Below, piece after piece: positions 44,100 to 47,088 of a DNA stretch of 47,088 nucleotides. A model generated the notes under the pieces. The model was not told the DNA's origin, searched no databases, and worked only from the letters and a program-made list of their open reading frames with translations. How positions within the stretch are numbered: the stretch's first letter is position 1; each line of letters begins with the position of its first letter. This DNA comes from UBA9619 sp964630665 (GTDB taxonomy: Bacteria; Pseudomonadota; Gammaproteobacteria; Arenicellales; UBA868). A program made the translations under genes and the position numbers. The DNA lies in the NCBI GenBank assembly GCA_964630665.1, contig CAZVVN010000021.1, forward strand, positions 1-47,088, written 5' to 3'.

Positions 44100-44113
44100 G
44101 CTTAATCCTTTAT

Positions 44114-45274
44114 ATGTTGAACTTTATATACAACGAGAAATTCAGGGCTGTGTTTTTCCAAGCCCTGACGTTTGGGCTTGTGGCGTTGGGTATTTACTAC
44201 CTTTTTACGAATACCAACGAGAACATGACAGCCCGGGACATGAAAACCGGGTTTGATTTCTTATGGATTACAGCGGGGTTCGATACTGACTTTCATCTGA
44301 TCGACTATGAGGCCGGTGACACTTACGGTCGAGTTTATCTGGTAGCTATTTTGAATTCGCTGTTGGTGGCCGCGTTGGCCATTGTTGGTACCACCGTTAT
44401 CGGTTTTTTTGTAGGTGTACTCCGTTTGTCTTCCAATTGGCTGGTAGCGAAGGTTGCGGCTGCCTATGTTGAGATTTTGAGAAATACGCCGCTGTTGCTG
44501 CAAATCATTTACTGGTATCTACTGCTTCTTGCGTTTCTGCCTCGACCAAAACAAAGTCTTGATTTTCTCTACCTCGATATATTTTTTCTAAATAATCGTG
44601 GCTTTTATGGACCTACGCCATTTTTTGAATCAGGGATTACGCTGTTTTTCGCAGGTGTTGTGATTGCGATAATCGCTGTCGTGGTTCTGTTCCGTCATGC
44701 ACGCCGTGTTCAGGACTCAACGGGGCGGATCATACCCAAATATTCCTGGGGATTGGCAATTCTTGTAATCATCCCACTAGCGGCCTATTTTCTCGCCGGC
44801 CAGCCTGTTGAATGGGAAGTGCCGGAACTGAAAGGATTTAACTTTAGAGGTGGTTGGAGAGTGCCACCAGCATTTATAACGTTGCTAGTTGCGCTCGCGG
44901 TCTATCATAGTGCGTATATGGCAGAGTCCGTGCGCGCCGGGATTCTGTCCGTCAGCAAAGGGCAGATAGAAGCCGCATTATCAATAGGCCTAAAACGAGG
45001 GCTCGCGCTGCGTCTTGTGATCATTCCCCAGGCGATGCGCGCGATAGTGCCTACAATGATCAGTCACTGGATGAATGTAGTGAAGAACTCGTCTTTGGCT
45101 GTCGCGATTGGATATTCAGAGATTACCGCGCTGTTCATGCAGACCTCATTGAATCAGTCAGGATACGCTATTGAAATTGTTGCGTTGACTATGTTGTTCT
45201 ATGGTTCGGTGAGTTTAACTATTTCAGCAGTCCTGAACATCTATAACAAGCGTGTGCAACTGGTAGAACGGTAG
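44114..45274 (+). CDS. aapQ: amino acid ABC transporter permease AapQ
   Basis: A 386-residue inner-membrane permease. It opens with a hydrophobic helix (FFQALTFGLVALGIYYLF), then a periplasmic region, then the core with the HisM-type EILRNTPLLLQI block. The coupling EAA-like loop is around SVSKGQIEAALSIGLKRG near residue 300. About eight helices are visible, more than in small HisM proteins, as is normal for AapQ/BztB. ATG 44114 is preferred because the longer frame from 44075 lies within the terminator hairpin. The DNA is markedly AT-richer than the sox region (20 of 60 bases G or C at 44581-44640 against 38 of 60 at 19801-19860). Confidence 0.94.
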   Translation: MLNFIYNEKFRAVFFQALTFGLVALGIYYLFTNTNENMTARDMKTGFDFLWITAGFDTDFHLIDYEAGDTYGRVYLVAILNSLLVAALAIVGTTVIGFFVGVLRLSSNWLVAKVAAAYVEILRNTPLLLQIIYWYLLLLAFLPRPKQSLDFLYLDIFFLNNRGFYGPTPFFESGITLFFAGVVIAIIAVVVLFRHARRVQDSTGRIIPKYSWGLAILVIIPLAAYFLAGQPVEWEVPELKGFNFRGGWRVPPAFITLLVALAVYHSAYMAESVRAGILSVSKGQIEAALSIGLKRGLALRLVIIPQAMRAIVPTMISHWMNVVKNSSLAVAIGYSEITALFMQTSLNQSGYAIEIVALTMLFYGSVSLTISAVLNIYNKRVQLVER

Positions 45275-45275
45275 A

Positions 45276-46601
45276 GTGAATCAAACAGCCTCAAGCAATA
45301 TTACTGTTCGTTGGTGGAACTGGTCACGGGAGAACCTCTTCAACTCCTGGGTCAACACCATTTTATCCATTGTTTGCATCGTAATCATTTTTAACGTCGT
45401 CTGGGGGATTTTTTCCTGGGCGGTATTGAATGGCGTCTGGGAAGCCAAGGATCGACGAGAATGTTTCGCTATTTTGGGCAAAGATGAGGCCGGAATCCCT
45501 ATACATGGCGCTTGTTGGGCAGGTGTTCGAGAGTGGACTAACAACATCCTTTATGGTCGCTACATTAAAGTTGAACAGTGGCGAGTGGATCTCGGAATTT
45601 TGATTTTTATTGTCTGGTTGGCCCCTTTATGGGTTCCTGACCTTAAACGGAAAGTACTTATTGGGCTTGGCGCAATTGGTCTTTATCCCTTTCTGGCGAG
45701 CTACCTCTTTTTCGGAGGTGAGCGGTCCTGGTTCATGAGTTTTATGGTGGCGTTGGCAATAATCGTCTTTTGCTATAACACAGTGGATTGGGTAGGCGCC
45801 AAGGCATTTCGAGTGTCCTTAGCAGAATTATTGAGATGGAAAGTGGTCAATCGAATATTTAGGGAGAAACAACACACTTATGCGCTGATGGGATTGTTTG
45901 CCATTGTGGCTGTAATTTTGGCGATCTTGATTCAAGACTGGATACTGGTTGATGTAAATTGGGTACGACTGGGTGGATTCCATCTCACGTTGGTTCTTGC
46001 TGGTTGTGCAATGGTTGTTGGGCTTCCTTGTGGAATAATATTGGCGCTTGGTCGGCGTTCACAATTGCCAATTATTAAAGCCTTCTCTGTAACGTTTATC
46101 GAAGTATTTCGCTCGGTACCGCTGATCACCATATTGTTTATGGCAACAGCTATGTTTCCTCTATTTATGCCTGAAGGATTCGAGCTCAATAAACTGGTTC
46201 AGGTCATCGCAGCGGTATGTTTATTTACTTCTTGTTATATGGCGGAGATCGTTCGAAGTGGCTTACAGGCAATTCCCAAAGGGCAGTTTGAAGCCGCGAG
46301 TTCCATTGGTCTAGGGTATTGGCAATCCATGGGCCTGGTAGTCATGCCTCAGGCCCTAAAGTTTATGATTCCGAATATCGTCAGTAGTTTTATTGGAATA
46401 TTTAAGGACACAACGCTCGTTTACATCGTGGGTATGTTCGATGTTCTCGCGATGACTCGAGCCATGAGTAACGATGTGCCATGGCGCGGGGAATTCCACG
46501 AACCGTTCCTGATGACGGCGGCTATCTTTTTTGTATGCTGCTATGCGATGTCACAATACAGTCAGCGTTTAGAACGTAAACTCAGTGGCGAGAACAAATA
46601 G
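45276..46601 (+). CDS. aapM: amino acid ABC transporter permease AapM
   Basis: A 441-residue inner-membrane permease, partner of AapQ. The N-terminal part has extra helices and a periplasmic segment with three cysteines (RRECFAILGKDEAG, HGACWAG). The core contains TFIEVFRSVPLITILF and the coupling loop SGLQAIPKGQFEAASSIG near residue 335. The length matches AapM/BztC. It starts at GTG 45276, one base after the aapQ stop, so translation is likely coupled. AT-rich composition continues through this gene. Confidence 0.94.
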   Translation: MNQTASSNITVRWWNWSRENLFNSWVNTILSIVCIVIIFNVVWGIFSWAVLNGVWEAKDRRECFAILGKDEAGIPIHGACWAGVREWTNNILYGRYIKVEQWRVDLGILIFIVWLAPLWVPDLKRKVLIGLGAIGLYPFLASYLFFGGERSWFMSFMVALAIIVFCYNTVDWVGAKAFRVSLAELLRWKVVNRIFREKQHTYALMGLFAIVAVILAILIQDWILVDVNWVRLGGFHLTLVLAGCAMVVGLPCGIILALGRRSQLPIIKAFSVTFIEVFRSVPLITILFMATAMFPLFMPEGFELNKLVQVIAAVCLFTSCYMAEIVRSGLQAIPKGQFEAASSIGLGYWQSMGLVVMPQALKFMIPNIVSSFIGIFKDTTLVYIVGMFDVLAMTRAMSNDVPWRGEFHEPFLMTAAIFFVCCYAMSQYSQRLERKLSGENK

Positions 46602-46631
46602 CTCAGTTCTGAGAGCAGTAAGGAGTAGATC

Positions 46632-47088
46632 ATGGAAAGTGAAACGAAAGGAAATGGAGAGGAAGGACACGTTGCCTCAGCGGTATCTTCCGAAGTCATT
46701 ATCTCTCTCAGGAATGTAAACAAGTTTTTTGGGGATTTTCAAGCACTCAAAGGGGTCGATCTGGATGTGCACACCGGTGAGCGTATCGTTATTTGTGGAC
46801 CATCTGGATCGGGAAAGTCAACATTGATCCGATGCATTAATCGACTCGAAGAACATCAAGACGGTGACATCGAGGTTACGGGTGTAAAGCTAGATGAAAA
46901 TCTCAAGAACGTCGACCAGGTGCGCTCAGAAGTGGGTATGGTATTTCAGTCCTTCAATTTGTTTCCGCATCTGACAGTGCTCCAGAACTGTGCATTGTCT
47001 CCCATTTGGGTGCGCAAGATGGGTAAGTCGGAAGCGGAAGAGTTGGCGATGGAATATCTTAATCGGGTACATATTCCAGAACAGGCCG
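46632..47088 (+). CDS. aapP: amino acid ABC transporter ATPase AapP, truncated by window edge
   Basis: The first 152 codons of the ATPase that powers AapQM. Walker A is GPSGSGKS at residues 56-63, and the Q-loop Gln106 is in VFQSFNLFPHLTVLQN, characteristic of polar amino acid importers (HisP/GlnQ type). The signature motif and Walker B lie beyond the right edge. ATG 46632 has AAGGAG 7 bases upstream; it follows aapM by 30 bases. A 20-residue acidic N-terminal extension (MESETKGNGEEGHVASAVSS) precedes the domain, as in other AapP proteins. Confidence 0.95.
   Translation, partial: MESETKGNGEEGHVASAVSSEVIISLRNVNKFFGDFQALKGVDLDVHTGERIVICGPSGSGKSTLIRCINRLEEHQDGDIEVTGVKLDENLKNVDQVRSEVGMVFQSFNLFPHLTVLQNCALSPIWVRKMGKSEAEELAMEYLNRVHIPEQA

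Larger units (their letters stand above)
42896..44102 (+). repeat. 1207-base direct repeat, copy 2
   Basis: Second copy of the segment at 41329-42535, again spanning leader, aapJ and terminator. The 360 bases between the copies (42536-42895) are not repeated and hold the 70-residue gene. The right boundary falls 11 bases before aapQ. Confidence 0.93.

Noticed and set aside
44075..44113. Upstream ATG for aapQ
   Set aside because: It lies inside the terminator hairpin and would add 13 residues unlike the AapQ N-terminus.
1..47088. CRISPR array, insertion sequence, tRNA or rRNA genes
   Set aside because: Scanned for short direct repeats, transposase-like frames and tRNA-like ends; only the aapJ duplication qualified as a repeat and no transposase motif was seen.

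Overview
The window is a gene-dense chromosomal segment from a Pseudomonadota bacterium, probably an alphaproteobacterium or a related aquatic heterotroph. That placement is inferred from gene content: an aapJQMP amino-acid transporter, a heterotetrameric sarcosine oxidase operon, a YejABEF-like transporter, and frequent TTG/GTG starts. No rRNA, tRNA, CRISPR array or insertion sequence was recognised, so the exact lineage is open. Most of the window is fairly GC-rich; the last 3 kb (aapQ/aapM) looks clearly AT-richer.

Layout. (1) 1-6065: the 5' end of a VOC/glyoxalase-fold gene, an acyl-CoA synthetase, a zinc-free quinone oxidoreductase, a dimethylarginine dimethylaminohydrolase (DDAH) that probably starts at CTG, a small methyltransferase-fold protein and a GT39-like membrane protein. 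(2) 6189-13135, minus strand: a compact operon of glycerophosphodiester phosphodiesterase, fused double ABC ATPase, solute-binding protein and two permeases of the peptide/nickel class. (3) 13263-15775: a QueG-like iron-sulfur protein and a secreted Sel1-SH3-SPOR protein. (4) 15986-25039: glyA-soxBDAG followed by a short-chain dehydrogenase and a first aldehyde:ferredoxin oxidoreductase (AOR) family enzyme, a methylated-amine/C1 operon. (5) 25080-33254: a DAO-type oxidase, a 2Fe-2S ferredoxin/nucleotide cyclase/Rieske fusion, an MFS carrier, a Rieske oxygenase, a D-2-hydroxyacid dehydrogenase and a GlcD-type FAD dehydrogenase. (6) 33432-38846: a four-cluster polyferredoxin, a second AOR enzyme, a MoaD-like protein and a molybdopterin oxidoreductase in one run, then a dienelactone-hydrolase-like gene. 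(7) 38977-41287: an MFS carrier and an inositol-monophosphatase-family phosphatase. (8) 41329-47088: two copies of aapJ (identical encoded proteins, apparently identical DNA including leader and terminator) around a 70-residue orphan gene, then aapQ, aapM and a truncated aapP.

How the parts may fit. DDAH releases dimethylamine from methylated arginine, and SoxBDAG with GlyA converts sarcosine to glycine, a C1 unit and serine. The two AOR enzymes, the polyferredoxin and the Mo oxidoreductase suggest low-potential oxidation of aldehydes or acids from such catabolism. The most unusual single gene is the cyclase at 26628, whose catalytic domain is flanked by two different iron-sulfur domains with complete ligand sets. 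It could couple cellular redox or iron-sulfur state to cAMP, next to the two tungsten/molybdenum modules. That coupling is inference.
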